Shown here: positions 17,258 to 26,777 of the stretch, in pieces
How positions within the stretch are numbered: the first letter of the stretch is position 1
Layout: the number at the start of each line of letters is the position of its first letter
NCBI GenBank assembly: GCA_951812805.1
Contig: CATOSZ010000003.1
Coordinates: forward strand, 1,504,557-1,568,556
Reading direction: 5' to 3'
Length of the DNA: 64,000 nt
From: an uncultured Alphaproteobacteria bacterium
GTDB lineage: Bacteria > Pseudomonadota > Alphaproteobacteria > GCA-2731375
Made by a program: the position numbers and the translations under genes
Notes under the pieces: model-generated
The model's input: the letters and a program-made list of their open reading frames with translations, nothing else
Told to the model about the DNA's origin: nothing
The model's database searches: none

Positions 17258-18292
17258 CTACGCCACCGTCTTCACGTCCGACCCTGTTTTCCCGGGCGTC
17301 GCCGGTGCGGCGGAGGTCGCGGGCAGGCCGCGTTCGCGGTAGGGCGTGCGGCCGAAGAAGGCGCGGTAGCATTTGGTGAAGTGCGAGGCCGAGACGAAGC
17401 CGCAGGCCAGCGCCACGTTCATCACGCTCATGGTCGTCTGCAACAGCAGCAAGCGGGCCCGGTGCAGCCGCAGCTCCAGATAGTAGCGGGCGGGCGAACG
17501 GGCGAGATACTTGCGGAACAGGCGCTCGAGCTGCCGGGTCGAAAGCCCGGCCTGGCGGGCAAGGTCGGAACGGCCGAGCGGCTCCTCCAGGTTCTGCTCC
17601 ATCAGCGCGATGATCGCCAGCAGCTTCGGATGGCGCACGCCGAGCCGGCCCGGCAGCGAAAGGCGCTGATGCTCGTTCGAGGGACGGATACGCTCGTGGA
17701 TCATTTGCTCGGCGACGTCGCCGGCCAGCTCCTGGCCGTGTTCGCCGGCGATGAGGTCCAACATCATGTCGATCGAGGCGGTACCGCCGGCACTGGTCAT
17801 GCGGTTGCGGTCGACCTCGAACAGCTGCGCGGTCACCAGGATGTCGGGAAACTCCTCGGTGAAGGACACCAGATTCTCCCAATGGATCGTGCAGCGGTAG
17901 CCTTCCAGCAGACCGGCGCGGGCCAGCACATGGGCACCGGTGCAGATCGCGCCGACGGCGACCCCGGTGCGGTCCATGCGCCGGAGCCAGGAAAGCGATG
18001 TGCGGTCGGAAAACCGATGGATGTCGATGCCGCCGCAGACGATGACGCCGGCGAGACGGCCGGCGTGGCCGATCGCTACGTCCGCCTGCACGGTGACGCC
18101 GTTCGAACAGAGCACCGGGCCGCCGTCGGTCGACAGGATTTCCCATTCATAGAGGGCCCGCCCGCTCAACCGGTTGGCGATGCGCAGCGGCTCGATCGCG
18201 TTGGTGAAAGCCGCCATCGAGAAATTCGGTACGAGAAGGAAACCAAAGCGATGCGGCGCATCCTGAGGCGTGTATTCCATCATCACGGCCAC
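17258..18292 (-). CDS. GlxA-family transcriptional regulator (DJ-1/PfpI-AraC)
   Basis: 344 residues. Residues 1-190 form a DJ-1/PfpI-like amidotransferase fold (FGFLLVPNFSMAAFTNAIEP, VIVCGGIDI, AVGAICTGAHVLA), and the C-terminus is a two-HTH AraC domain (GRSDLARQAGLSTRQLERLF and MNVALACGFVSASHFTKCYR). Related regulators control glycine betaine, carnitine, choline or arginine catabolism. The acyl-CoA dehydrogenase is divergent, 150 bases away, and the alcohol dehydrogenase follows downstream, so either may be the target. The intergenic spacer 18293-18444 should hold its operator. Confidence 0.88.
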   Translation of the reverse strand: MAVMMEYTPQDAPHRFGFLLVPNFSMAAFTNAIEPLRIANRLSGRALYEWEILSTDGGPVLCSNGVTVQADVAIGHAGRLAGVIVCGGIDIHRFSDRTSLSWLRRMDRTGVAVGAICTGAHVLARAGLLEGYRCTIHWENLVSFTEEFPDILVTAQLFEVDRNRMTSAGGTASIDMMLDLIAGEHGQELAGDVAEQMIHERIRPSNEHQRLSLPGRLGVRHPKLLAIIALMEQNLEEPLGRSDLARQAGLSTRQLERLFRKYLARSPARYYLELRLHRARLLLLQTTMSVMNVALACGFVSASHFTKCYRAFFGRTPYRERGLPATSAAPATPGKTGSDVKTVA

Positions 18293-18444
18293 CCCGCGGG
18301 TCGAGAGCGACGTCGGCCGGGCGCCATGCCCGCCAGGCGCGGAGTTTATGCCAAGGAGGTGGGCTACGGGAAGTGTTTCGCTGGATGAACTCGCGGCCCC
18401 GCGCTACGATCATGCGCCGACGGGCGAGAAGGAGGACGGTGAAA

Positions 18445-19644
18445 ATGGATCTGGTGTTCAGCGCCGAGGAACTGGCGTTTCGCGACGAGGTCAGGGAATT
18501 CCTGCGCACCCACCTGCCCGACGACATTCGCGAGACCACGCGGCGCAACCCGTCCTACATCGACCGGGAAATGATGGTGCGCTGGCAGAAGATCCTCTAC
18601 GAGCAGGGCTGGATCGCGCCGGCCTGGCCGAAGGAATATGGCGGCACCGGCTGGAACCTGGTGCAGCGCTATCTCTTCGACGAGGAATACCAGGCCGCCG
18701 ACTGTCCCCGGGTCAGCCCGTTCGGCCTGATGATGGTCGGCCCGGTGCTCTACACCTTCGGCACGGCCGCGCAGAAGGAACGCTACCTGCCGAAGATCCT
18801 GTCCTCCGAACATCTCTGGTGCCAGGGCTATTCGGAACGGGGCTCGGGCTCCGATCTCGCCTCGCTGCAGACCCGCGCGGTACCGGACGGCGACGACTAT
18901 GTGATCAACGGCCATAAGATCTGGACCAGCCACGCCCATCACGCCGACATGATGTTCTGCCTGACCCGCACGAATTCCGAGGGCAAACGGCAGGAAGGCA
19001 TCACCTTCCTGCTGATCCCAATGGACACGCCCGGCATCACCGTGCGCCCGATCGTTTCGATCGACCAGAACCATTATCTGAACGAGGTCTTCTTCGACGA
19101 CGTGCGGGTGCCGGCGGAAAACCGCATCGGCGAGGAGAACAAGGGCTGGACCTACGCCAAGTTCCTGCTGGGCCATGAACGCACCGGCGTCGCCGGCGTT
19201 TCCAAATCGAAGCGCAAGGTCGAACGGCTGCACGAAGTGGCAGCGGCGGAAAGCGACGGCGGGCGGCCGCTGATCGAGGACGCGAGTTTCGCCCGTCGCC
19301 TGGCCGACATCGAAACCCGCCTGACGGCGCTGGAGTTCACGCAACTCCGCCTGCTGGCGCGCGACCGCGACGGCGAAACTTCGGGGGGCGAGCCGTCGAT
19401 GCTGAAGATCCGCGGCTCGGAGATCGAGCAGGACCTGAACGAGGCGGCGATCGAGGCGATCGGCTATTACGCCGGCCCCTACCCGAACGAGGCACCGCGG
19501 CCGGAGGCCAACGCACCCGGCATCGGCCCCGACCACGCCGAGGGCAAGATGGCGGAGCATCTGCTGCGCCGGGCCGCGACGATCTACGGCGGCTCGAACG
19601 AGATCCAGCGCGGCATCATCGCCAAGATGGTGCTGGAGCTCTGA
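18445..19644 (+). CDS. Acyl-CoA dehydrogenase
   Basis: 399 residues from the ATG at 18445, preceded by AAGGAGG; the upstream start at 18373 lacks such a site. It has family motifs: MDLVFSAEELAFRDEVREFL, YSERGSGSDLASLQTRA in the FAD loop, INGHKIWTSHAHHAD and the C-terminal TIYGGSNEIQRGIIAKMVLEL. It oxidises an acyl-CoA with FAD. Length and N-terminus suit the acyl-CoA dehydrogenase group near FadE17/FadE18-like enzymes, so the chain type is not predictable. It is divergent from the GlxA regulator and followed after 10 bases by a threonine dehydrogenase-like gene. Confidence 0.9.
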   Translation: MDLVFSAEELAFRDEVREFLRTHLPDDIRETTRRNPSYIDREMMVRWQKILYEQGWIAPAWPKEYGGTGWNLVQRYLFDEEYQAADCPRVSPFGLMMVGPVLYTFGTAAQKERYLPKILSSEHLWCQGYSERGSGSDLASLQTRAVPDGDDYVINGHKIWTSHAHHADMMFCLTRTNSEGKRQEGITFLLIPMDTPGITVRPIVSIDQNHYLNEVFFDDVRVPAENRIGEENKGWTYAKFLLGHERTGVAGVSKSKRKVERLHEVAAAESDGGRPLIEDASFARRLADIETRLTALEFTQLRLLARDRDGETSGGEPSMLKIRGSEIEQDLNEAAIEAIGYYAGPYPNEAPRPEANAPGIGPDHAEGKMAEHLLRRAATIYGGSNEIQRGIIAKMVLEL

Positions 19645-19654
19645 GGGCGGCGGG

Positions 19655-20602
19655 GTGCGGCGCAGCCTCGTCATCGGCGCCGTCGGCCAGATCGGCTGCG
19701 ACCTGACGCCGGCATTGCGCGCGCGCCTCGGCGCCGAGAATGTCGTCGCGGCCGGGCGCAAGACCCCGCCGACGCCGGAACTCGAGGCCGGCGGGCCGTT
19801 CGTGTTCGTCGACGCCACGGACCGCGCCGCGCTGGCCGAGGTGATCGAGGCGCACGACATCGGCACGATCTATCACCTGGCGGCGTTGATGAGCGCGGAC
19901 GGCGAGCGCAACCCCGACCTCGCCTGGCAGGTCAACATGGAGAGCCTGAAGAACGTCCTCGACCTCGCCGTCGCGCGGGGGATGGATCAGGTCTTCTGGC
20001 CGTCCTCCATCGCCGTCTTCGGTCCGACCACGCCGGCCGAGATGACGCCGCAGCGCACCGTGCTGGAGCCGACGACCATCTACGGCGCCAGCAAGCTCGC
20101 GGGCGAGCATCTCTGTCACTACTACCACCTGCGTCATGGCCTCGACGTGCGCTCGCTGCGCTATCCGGGGTTGATCACCTACAAGACCTATTCCGGCGGC
20201 GGCACGACGGACTATGCCGTGGAGATCTTCATCGAGGCGATCCGGGCCGACCGCTATCGCTGCTTCGTGACGCCGGAAACCCGGCTGCCGATGATGTACA
20301 TGGACGATGCGGTGCGCGCGACGCTCGACCTGATGACGGCCGATGCCGACCGCATCTCCGTGCGCACGAGCTACAACATCACCGCCCTCAGCTTCACCGC
20401 CGCCGAACTGGCCGCCGAGGTCGCCCGGCACCGGCCCGGCTTCACCTGCGATTTCGCGCCCGATTTCCGCCAGGCCATCGCCGACTCCTGGCCCGACAGC
20501 ATCGACGATTCGACCGCGAACGCGGACTGGGGCTGGACGCCGGCCTTCGACCTGCCGGCGCTCGCCGAGACCATGCTGGCCGGCCTCGCGAATCGAGACT
20601 GA
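19655..20602 (+). CDS. SDR-type L-threonine 3-dehydrogenase-like enzyme
   Basis: 315 residues from a GTG at 19655. It is an extended short-chain dehydrogenase with NAD loop GAVGQIG, active-site motif YGASK and PSSIAVFGP. The runs SLRYPGLITYKTYSGGGTTD plus YAVEIF and LPMMYMDDAVRATLDLM are typical of epimerase-like L-threonine dehydrogenase, which makes 2-amino-3-ketobutyrate. No Kbl ligase is nearby. It starts 10 bases after the acyl-CoA dehydrogenase and is likely co-transcribed. Confidence 0.8.
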   Translation: MRRSLVIGAVGQIGCDLTPALRARLGAENVVAAGRKTPPTPELEAGGPFVFVDATDRAALAEVIEAHDIGTIYHLAALMSADGERNPDLAWQVNMESLKNVLDLAVARGMDQVFWPSSIAVFGPTTPAEMTPQRTVLEPTTIYGASKLAGEHLCHYYHLRHGLDVRSLRYPGLITYKTYSGGGTTDYAVEIFIEAIRADRYRCFVTPETRLPMMYMDDAVRATLDLMTADADRISVRTSYNITALSFTAAELAAEVARHRPGFTCDFAPDFRQAIADSWPDSIDDSTANADWGWTPAFDLPALAETMLAGLANRD

Positions 20603-20698
20603 CGCCCCGAGGCGAAGACCGAGCGACGGCCGACCGTTCACACTTCCGCCACATTCGCCCGCCAGGCTTTCGCGGTGGAAAACGAGGGGATCCGAAGA

Positions 20699-21106
20699 AT
20701 GCGCGCGACACGCACCCTGTTGCTCACCCTGGTTCTGCTGCTGCCCGCCGGCCTGAGCGCGGCGGGCGAGCGGCGCGACGTCGGTACGGCCTGGCTCGAA
20801 GAGAAACTCGGCGAGCTTTTGGCGGGGCCCCACTCCAGCGCAGCCTGGCGACAGGCGATCGAGGGCGTGAGGCTGCTCGACTACCGGCTTCTGGCGGTCC
20901 GGCCGCTCGGCCCGAAGCGCTGGTCGATCGATGCGGCGCTGCTGTTCGATCGCGGCAACGGGCCGGCCGGAACGGTCGGTTTCGAGCGGTTCACCGCCGG
21001 GCGCTACCAGCTGGTGATGGCGGAGCGGCGAGACGACCTCGTCCTGCTGCGCATCACCCCCCAGGGCCGATTGCGCTTCCTCCCCGCCGGTCGGCCCGCT
21101 CAGTAG
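20699..21106 (+). CDS. Small secreted protein of unknown function
   Basis: About 135 residues from the ATG at 20699, with GAGGGG upstream. An N-terminal signal peptide ends near AGLSAAG. The mature part is a short charged domain (VGTAWLEEKLGELLAGPHSS, KRWSIDAALLFDRG, RYQLVMAERRDDLVLL) that I cannot assign. It has no Cys pairs or repeats. It overlaps the convergent acyl-CoA dehydrogenase by seven bases. The C-terminus RPAQ is followed by TAG. Confidence 0.6.
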   Translation: MRATRTLLLTLVLLLPAGLSAAGERRDVGTAWLEEKLGELLAGPHSSAAWRQAIEGVRLLDYRLLAVRPLGPKRWSIDAALLFDRGNGPAGTVGFERFTAGRYQLVMAERRDDLVLLRITPQGRLRFLPAGRPAQ

Positions 21107-22266
21107 GACTTGGGCAGCCCCAGCACCCGTTCCGCCAGATAACACAGGATGAGCTGCGGGCTGATCGGCGCCAAACGGTGGATCAGCACCTCGCGGAAAT
21201 AGCGCTCGACGTGGAACTCCTTGGCATAGCCCATGCCGCCGTGGGTCAGGATCGCCGTCGAGCAAGCCTTGAAGGCCGCTTCGCCGGCCAGGTACTTGGC
21301 CGCGTTCGCCTCGGCACCGCAGGGCCGGCCCGCGTCGTAGAGGGCGGCCGCCTTGAAGGCCATCAGGTTGGCCGCCTCCAGCTCCGCCCAGGACTGCGCC
21401 AGCGGGTGCTGGATCGCCTGGTTCTGGCCGATCGGCCGGTCGAAGACGATGCGCTCGCGGGCATAGTCCGCCGCCCGCTTCAGGGCGACCCGGCCGAGCC
21501 CGACCATGCCGGCGGCGATCAGGATCCGCTCCGGGTTCAGGCCGTCGAGCAGATAGCGAAAGCCCATGCCCTCCTCCCCGATGCGGTGTTCCGCCGGGAT
21601 CGGCAGGCCGTCGATGAACAGCTGGTTCGAATCGACGCATTTGCGGCCCATCTTTTCGATCTCGCGGATCTCGACATAGTCGCGGTCGAGGTCCGTGTAG
21701 AAGAGGGTCAGGCCGTCCATGGGCCGCTTGGTATCCTCCTCCGGGATGGTGCGGACGATCAGCAGCATCTTGTTCGCCACCTGGGCGGCCGAGGTCCAGA
21801 TCTTGTGGCCGTTGACAATATAGCGGTTCCCCTCGCGCACCGCGCGGGTCTTCAGCCGCGTCGTGTCGAGGCCGGTGTTGGGCTCCGTCACCGAAAAGCA
21901 GGCACGGTCCTCGCGGCGGATGATCGGCGGCAGCCATTCGCGCTTCTGCGCGTCGTTGCCGTAGACCACGACCGGGTTGAGGCCGAAGATGCCGAGCGCG
22001 ACCGAGGAGACGCCGCCGTTTGCCGCGCCGGATTCCGAGATCGCCTGCATCATGATCGCCGCCTCGGTGATGCCGAGACCGCTGCCGCCGTATTCCTCCG
22101 GCATGGCGATGCCCATCCAGCCGCCGTCGGCGATCGCCTGGCAGAAGTCCTCGGGGAAATTGCCGTCGGTATCGCGCGCCAGCCAATACTCGTCACCGAA
22201 CCCGGCGCAGAGGTCGAGCACCCCATCGCGGATCTGCTTCTGTTCGATGCTCCACCCGAAGTCCAT
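21100..22266 (-). CDS. Acyl-CoA dehydrogenase
   Basis: 388 residues from the ATG at 22266. It shows the FAD-contact motif FSVTEPNTGLDTTRLKT, then YIVNGHKIWTSAAQVANKML, and the late TAILTHGGMGYAKEFHVERY. It is a second, distinct member of the acyl-CoA dehydrogenase family in this window, more like the short-chain/FadE25-type group. It has no obvious operon partners: the LLM gene is divergent and the secreted protein convergent. The chain specificity cannot be read from sequence. Confidence 0.9.
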   Translation of the reverse strand: MDFGWSIEQKQIRDGVLDLCAGFGDEYWLARDTDGNFPEDFCQAIADGGWMGIAMPEEYGGSGLGITEAAIMMQAISESGAANGGVSSVALGIFGLNPVVVYGNDAQKREWLPPIIRREDRACFSVTEPNTGLDTTRLKTRAVREGNRYIVNGHKIWTSAAQVANKMLLIVRTIPEEDTKRPMDGLTLFYTDLDRDYVEIREIEKMGRKCVDSNQLFIDGLPIPAEHRIGEEGMGFRYLLDGLNPERILIAAGMVGLGRVALKRAADYARERIVFDRPIGQNQAIQHPLAQSWAELEAANLMAFKAAALYDAGRPCGAEANAAKYLAGEAAFKACSTAILTHGGMGYAKEFHVERYFREVLIHRLAPISPQLILCYLAERVLGLPKSY

Positions 22267-22358
22267 GGCCCGCTCCACCCTCGCCCAGACGATCGCGGTC
22301 AGTTTAGGATGACGGCGGTCGGGCACCAAGCACGGCCCTGAAGTAGGAGATTGGAAGC

Positions 22359-23414
22359 ATGACGACGACGAGCCGGCCGAAACTGGCGATCGAGGTTGGA
22401 AACTATCTGCGTGGCAACCTGGCGGCGGTGGTCGATTACGTCCAGCTGGCCGAGCGGCTCGGGGTCGATGCGGTCTGGTCAGCGGAGGCCTGGAGCCAGG
22501 ACGCGGCGACGATCCTCGCCTATCTCGCGGCGCGCACGGAGCGGATCGCGCTCGGCAGCGGGATCTTCCAGATCAGCACCCGCGCGCCTTCGATGACGGC
22601 GATGACGGCGATGTCGCTCAACGTGCTGAGCGGTGGGCGCTTCCGGCTCGGCCTCGGCGTCAGCGGGCCGCAGGTCGTCGAAGGCCTGCACGGCGTCGCC
22701 TACGACAAGCCGTTGACCCGCCTGCGCGAGACGGTGGAGATCTGCCGCCTGGCGATGCGTGGCGAGAAGCTCGAATATGCGGGCCGGACCCTCACCCTGC
22801 CGCGCCCGGGCGGCGAGGGGAAGGCGTTGCGCCTCGATCACGAGCCGGCGGAGATTCCGATCTACCTCGCGACGCTCGGCCCCAATGCGCTTCGCTATAC
22901 GGGCGAGGCGGCGGACGGCTGGCTCGGCACCTCCTTCTCGCCGGCGCGGGCTGGCGCGCATTTCGACCATATCCGCGAGGGCGCGCGTGCGGCCGGCCGC
23001 GATCTATCCGAGATCGACCTCGAGGTCGCGGTCCGCGTCGACATCGGCGAGGATGTCGAGGGCATGATCGAGGGCCGCAAGCAGGCCGTCGCCTTCAACC
23101 TCGGCGCCATGGGCTCGGCCACGACCAACTTCTACAACGACGCTTTCCGCCGCGCCGGCTACGCGGAGGACGCGCGGGCGGTGCAGGCGTTGTGGATCGC
23201 CGGCAAGCGACGCGAGGCGGCGGCCCGGGTGCCGGACGCGCTGGTCACCGAGTTTGCCGCCATCGGCACCGCCGACATGGTCCGCGCCCGTCTCGCCGAC
23301 TACCGGGACGCCGGCGTTACCACCTTGAAGCTCGGCCTCGACATGGCCCGCGCGCCGGCGGAGCGGATGGCCCTGCTCGAACAGGTGGCCGACATGGTCG
23401 CCGGCCTGGACTGA
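22359..23414 (+). CDS. LLM-class flavin/F420-dependent oxidoreductase
   Basis: 351 residues. The TIM-barrel luciferase-like monooxygenase fold is visible in VDAVWSAEAWSQDAATIL, the strand IALGSGIFQISTRAPSMTAM and FRLGLGVSGPQVVEGLHG, with TLGPNALRYTGEAADGW later. Such enzymes use FMN or F420 to oxidise diverse substrates. In an alphaproteobacterium FMN or a partner reductase is possible; no F420 synthesis gene is visible here. A GST gene follows after 13 bases on the same strand. Confidence 0.87.
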   Translation: MTTTSRPKLAIEVGNYLRGNLAAVVDYVQLAERLGVDAVWSAEAWSQDAATILAYLAARTERIALGSGIFQISTRAPSMTAMTAMSLNVLSGGRFRLGLGVSGPQVVEGLHGVAYDKPLTRLRETVEICRLAMRGEKLEYAGRTLTLPRPGGEGKALRLDHEPAEIPIYLATLGPNALRYTGEAADGWLGTSFSPARAGAHFDHIREGARAAGRDLSEIDLEVAVRVDIGEDVEGMIEGRKQAVAFNLGAMGSATTNFYNDAFRRAGYAEDARAVQALWIAGKRREAAARVPDALVTEFAAIGTADMVRARLADYRDAGVTTLKLGLDMARAPAERMALLEQVADMVAGLD

Positions 23415-23427
23415 GGACGGTACGGCG

Positions 23428-24060
23428 ATGAAGCTCTATATGGTCCCGCTCGCGCCCAATCCGACCAAGGTGATGCTCTATCTCGCGGAACGGGCCGAGG
23501 CCGGCGTGGATCTCGGGGTCGAGCAGGTCGTCGTCAACACCCTGAAGGGCCGGCACAAGGAAGGCGAACACATCGCCCGCAATCCCTTCGGCACCCTGCC
23601 GGTGCTGGAACTGGACGACGGGCGGTATCTCCGCGAGTCGCTTGCCATCATCGACTATCTCGAAGCCCGTTTTCCCGAAGGCGCACTCGCCCGCGACGGC
23701 GCCGAGGACCGGGCGTTGGACCGTGACCTCGAACGCACGGTCGAGTTCCGCCTGGCCATTCCTTTCTCACGCTACGTCCATGCGGTGAACTCGCCGCTTC
23801 GCCGTCCGCCCCAACCGGAGATCGCGGCCGAGATCGAGGCCGCCCTGCCCCCCGCCCTCGACCATCTGGAAGGTCTGCTGGCCGACGGACGGCCGCTGCT
23901 CGCCGGTGCGCATGTCTCCAGTGCCGATTTCACCTTGCAGGCCGCCTGTCAGTTCCTGCGTTTCGCCGAGCTGGATCTGTTCGGCGATCGCCCGGGCCTG
24001 CGCGCCTGGGACGAGGGCTACCGGGCCCGACCCGCGGCCCGCGCCGTGCTCAAGTGGTAG
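23428..24060 (+). CDS. Glutathione S-transferase family protein
   Basis: 210 residues. The thioredoxin-fold N-terminus MKLYMVPLAPNPTKVMLYLA, the cis-Pro motif FGTLPVLELDDGRYLRESLAIIDYLE and an all-helical C-terminal domain match cytosolic GST. Its job is glutathione conjugation or reduction of an electrophile. It lies 13 bases after the LLM oxidoreductase, an arrangement seen in detoxification pairs. Its last 11 bases overlap the end of the convergent dioxygenase gene. Confidence 0.88.
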   Translation: MKLYMVPLAPNPTKVMLYLAERAEAGVDLGVEQVVVNTLKGRHKEGEHIARNPFGTLPVLELDDGRYLRESLAIIDYLEARFPEGALARDGAEDRALDRDLERTVEFRLAIPFSRYVHAVNSPLRRPPQPEIAAEIEAALPPALDHLEGLLADGRPLLAGAHVSSADFTLQAACQFLRFAELDLFGDRPGLRAWDEGYRARPAARAVLKW

Positions 24061-24874
24061 GTGCGACCATGGCACGCAGCATGACGCGCCGTGCCTCGGG
24101 TGCGAAGTCGCCGGCGTTGCGGTGCAGGGTCGCGTGTTCGTCCCACAGCACCAGGTCACCCGGCCGCCAGCGGTGGTAGTAGACGTTGTCCTCGGCTGTC
24201 GCGTGCGCCAGCAGTCGGGCCAACAGCGCCCGGCCCTCGCCCTCGTCGAGACCGACGAAGCCGGCCGTATGGATCATGCAGAATTCCAGCAGCAGCCGTC
24301 CGGTCCGCGGATGCGCCATCACCAGCGGCTTGAGCACTGGCGCGTAGGCCGCATGGTCGCGGCGATAGTCGCCGCCGTCGGGGCCGAGGCCGTAATGGTT
24401 CACCGTCTCGAGCTCGCGGACGCGGCGGCGAAGCCCCGCGGGCAAGGTGGCGGCGGCGCGGCGCATATCGGCGAACAGGGTCCCGCCGCCTTCGGCCGGC
24501 ACCTCGAGGGCATGCAGCATGGCGCAAATCGGCGGCGTCTCCGCGAAGCTGCCGTCATAGTGCCAGGCGGAAGCCCGGCGCACCCCGAAGCCGTCGACCG
24601 CACCGTCGGCCTCGACGTTGGTCAGCCAGGAGATCTCCGGCACCTCGCCGTGGCGGTATTTCGCAATCGTCCCCGGCACGATATCGCCGAAGCGCCGCGC
24701 GAAACGGGCAAGCGCCGCCGCGTCGAGGGCTTGATCGCGAAACACCAGAACCGGATGGCGGGCGAACAGCGCTTCGATGCGGGCGAAGTCCGCGTCCGAC
24801 AAGTCGGCGCTCAGATCCACACCCCGGCATTCGGCGGCGAACGCCGCGGTCAGCGGCCGCGCGTCGATCTCCAC
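24050..24874 (-). CDS. TauD/TfdA-family Fe(II)/2-oxoglutarate dioxygenase
   Basis: 274 residues from a GTG at 24874. The iron site is WHYDGSF (His-x-Asp) with the distal His in LHRNAG, and the 2OG-binding Arg is in APEARRVMLRAMV. Family members hydroxylate taurine, sulfonates, phenoxy acids or alkyl sulfates. It lies 13 bases downstream of the ArgE-like gene and is probably in its transcript. The substrate is not predictable from the sequence. Confidence 0.85.
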   Translation of the reverse strand: MEIDARPLTAAFAAECRGVDLSADLSDADFARIEALFARHPVLVFRDQALDAAALARFARRFGDIVPGTIAKYRHGEVPEISWLTNVEADGAVDGFGVRRASAWHYDGSFAETPPICAMLHALEVPAEGGGTLFADMRRAAATLPAGLRRRVRELETVNHYGLGPDGGDYRRDHAAYAPVLKPLVMAHPRTGRLLLEFCMIHTAGFVGLDEGEGRALLARLLAHATAEDNVYYHRWRPGDLVLWDEHATLHRNAGDFAPEARRVMLRAMVAPTT

Positions 24875-24887
24875 CCGACCGGCGCCC

Positions 24888-26048
24888 TCAGGCCGCGTCC
24901 GCCAGATAGTCCGCCAGCCGGCGCATGAAGCCGGTGCAGGCCTCGACCTGGGAGAGTTCGATGAACTCGTCCGGCTTGTGCGCCTGGGCGATATTGCCGG
25001 GCCCGCAGATCACCGTCGGCACGCCGCCCTGCTGGAACATGCCGCCCTCGGTGCCGTAGGCCACCGCATAGGTCTGGTTCGATCCCGCCAGCGCCAGCAC
25101 CAGCGCCTCGACGTCCGAGCCTTCGTCGGCCATCAGCGCCGGCACGTTGTTGATGATCCGCGTCTCGATGCCGCAGGCCGGATCGAAGCTCTGCATCTCC
25201 GCGACCAGCGGGGCCATGGCCGCGTCCAGCTCGGCGACGATCTCCTCGACGTCGACGCCGGGAATGGCGCGGATGTCCCAGTTGATCTTGGCGTCCTTGG
25301 CGATGATGTTGCGCGCCGTGCCGCCGCGGACGGTGCCAGGCGTGATCGAGGTATAGGGCGGGGTGAAGCGCTCGTTGTAGGGCCCCTCGTCGCGGTGCTT
25401 GCGGGCCATCGCGTTGAGGGCGTGCAGGAATTCACCGGCATAGGCGACGGCGCTGACGCCGGCGTGGCTCTGGCTCGAATGCGCCTCGTGGCCGCGCACC
25501 ATCGTGTCGACCGCGGTCACCGTCTTGTGCGCGTTGACCACGGACATGTCCGAAGGCTCGCCGACGATCACCGCGCGGGGCTTCGTCGTCATGCCCTGGA
25601 TGTGGCTCACCAGCCCCTTGGCGCCGAGGCAGCCGATTTCTTCGTCGTAGGAAAAGGCGAAGTGCACCGGCTTTTGCAGACCGGCGGCCTGGAATTCCGG
25701 CACCAGGGCAAGCGCGATGGCGATGAAGCTCTTCATGTCCGAGGTGCCCCGGCCATAGAGCCGCCCGTCCGCCTCGCGCACCCGGAAGGGATCGGTCGAC
25801 CAGTCCTGGCCGTCGACCGGCACCACGTCGGTATGGCCGGACAACACGATCCCGCCGTCGATGTCGGGGCCGACGGTGGCGAAGAGGTTGGCCTTGGCGC
25901 CGGTGTCGTCGTGGATCAGCACGCTTTCGACACCGTGGCCGGCGAGATAGTCGCGGACGTGGTGGATCAGCTCCAGGTTGGATTCGCGGCTGGTGGTGTC
26001 GAAGCCGATCAGGGTGTCGATCATCTCGCGCGGGGTCGGCGTGCTCAT
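24888..26048 (-). CDS. argE: Acetylornithine deacetylase-like M20 peptidase
   Basis: 386 residues. Metal ligands appear in SGHTDVVPVD, GRGTSDMKSF and YDEEIGCLG, with the dimerisation-domain His in RGHEAHSS. Length and motif spacing fit ArgE/DapE-type di-zinc deacylases, and ArgE is the best single name. A role in catabolism of an N-acyl amino acid is equally possible because it heads a unit with a TauD-type dioxygenase rather than arginine genes. A long spacer (26049-26159) separates it from the divergent J-domain gene. Confidence 0.82.
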   Translation of the reverse strand: MSTPTPREMIDTLIGFDTTSRESNLELIHHVRDYLAGHGVESVLIHDDTGAKANLFATVGPDIDGGIVLSGHTDVVPVDGQDWSTDPFRVREADGRLYGRGTSDMKSFIAIALALVPEFQAAGLQKPVHFAFSYDEEIGCLGAKGLVSHIQGMTTKPRAVIVGEPSDMSVVNAHKTVTAVDTMVRGHEAHSSQSHAGVSAVAYAGEFLHALNAMARKHRDEGPYNERFTPPYTSITPGTVRGGTARNIIAKDAKINWDIRAIPGVDVEEIVAELDAAMAPLVAEMQSFDPACGIETRIINNVPALMADEGSDVEALVLALAGSNQTYAVAYGTEGGMFQQGGVPTVICGPGNIAQAHKPDEFIELSQVEACTGFMRRLADYLADAA

Positions 26049-26159
26049 GGGCGCCTCGTCTGTTCCAAATTGCGTGGGTCGGCGCGCAGACTAGAGGGCT
26101 GTCGGCCCGGGGTCCAGCGCGATAAACTCCGCCGCCGAGCCTGAGGAGGACGCAAGCGC

Positions 26160-26777
26160 GTGATCCGCAATATCGATCCCTTTCCGCTGGCCTGGCCGGC
26201 CGGCTGGGCCCGCACGGCGCCGCCCGCCCGGCGCGAGGCCGACTTCGTCGCCGCGCTGGCGCAGGCGGTGCACAAGGTGACGCGGGAAGCCCGCCGGCTT
26301 GGTGCCGGCGAGGTGGTGATCAGCTGCAACCTGCCGCTCAAGCTCGACGGCATGCCGCGTGTCGGCTTCGATGCGGACGATGTGGAAGATGTCGGCGCCG
26401 CCGTCTACTTCGAACGCGAGGAGACACCCTATTGCATCCCCGCCGACGGCTGGGACCGGCTCGAGGACAACCTGCAAGCAATCGCCATGACCTTGGAGGC
26501 GATCCGCGCGCTGCGCCGTTTCGCCACGGACGACGTCGTGCAGGCCGCCCTGAAGGGCTTCCAGATCGCGCCCCCCGCCGACGACGCGGCCAGCTGGTGG
26601 AACATCCTCGGCCTCGGCTACGACGCCAGCCTGACCGAGGCGGAACGGGCCTACCGGCGCATGGTGATGTACGCCCACCCGGACAAGGGCGGCTCGGCCG
26701 ACGCGATGCAACGCCTCAACAACGCGATCGCCCAGGCCCGCATCCAGCTCAAGGATCGCTCGATGCAGCGCCGATAG
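26160..26777 (+). CDS. J-domain (DnaJ-like) protein
   Basis: 205 residues from a GTG at 26160. The N-terminal 130 residues are a domain I do not recognise (WPAGWARTAPPARREADFV, VISCNLPLKLDGMPRVG). The C-terminal 70 residues are a J domain with SWWNILGLGYDASLTEAERA and the essential HPD in YAHPDKGGSADAM. It should recruit DnaK to a specific client. The position of J at the C-terminus and the phage- or plasmid-like N-terminal domain are unusual. It overlaps the broken TPR gene by 29 bases at its end. Confidence 0.78.
   Translation: MIRNIDPFPLAWPAGWARTAPPARREADFVAALAQAVHKVTREARRLGAGEVVISCNLPLKLDGMPRVGFDADDVEDVGAAVYFEREETPYCIPADGWDRLEDNLQAIAMTLEAIRALRRFATDDVVQAALKGFQIAPPADDAASWWNILGLGYDASLTEAERAYRRMVMYAHPDKGGSADAMQRLNNAIAQARIQLKDRSMQRR

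Noticed and set aside
19616..22186. 856-residue minus-strand frame
   Set aside because: Overlaps two acyl-CoA dehydrogenases and an SDR gene and contains only out-of-frame shadow text.
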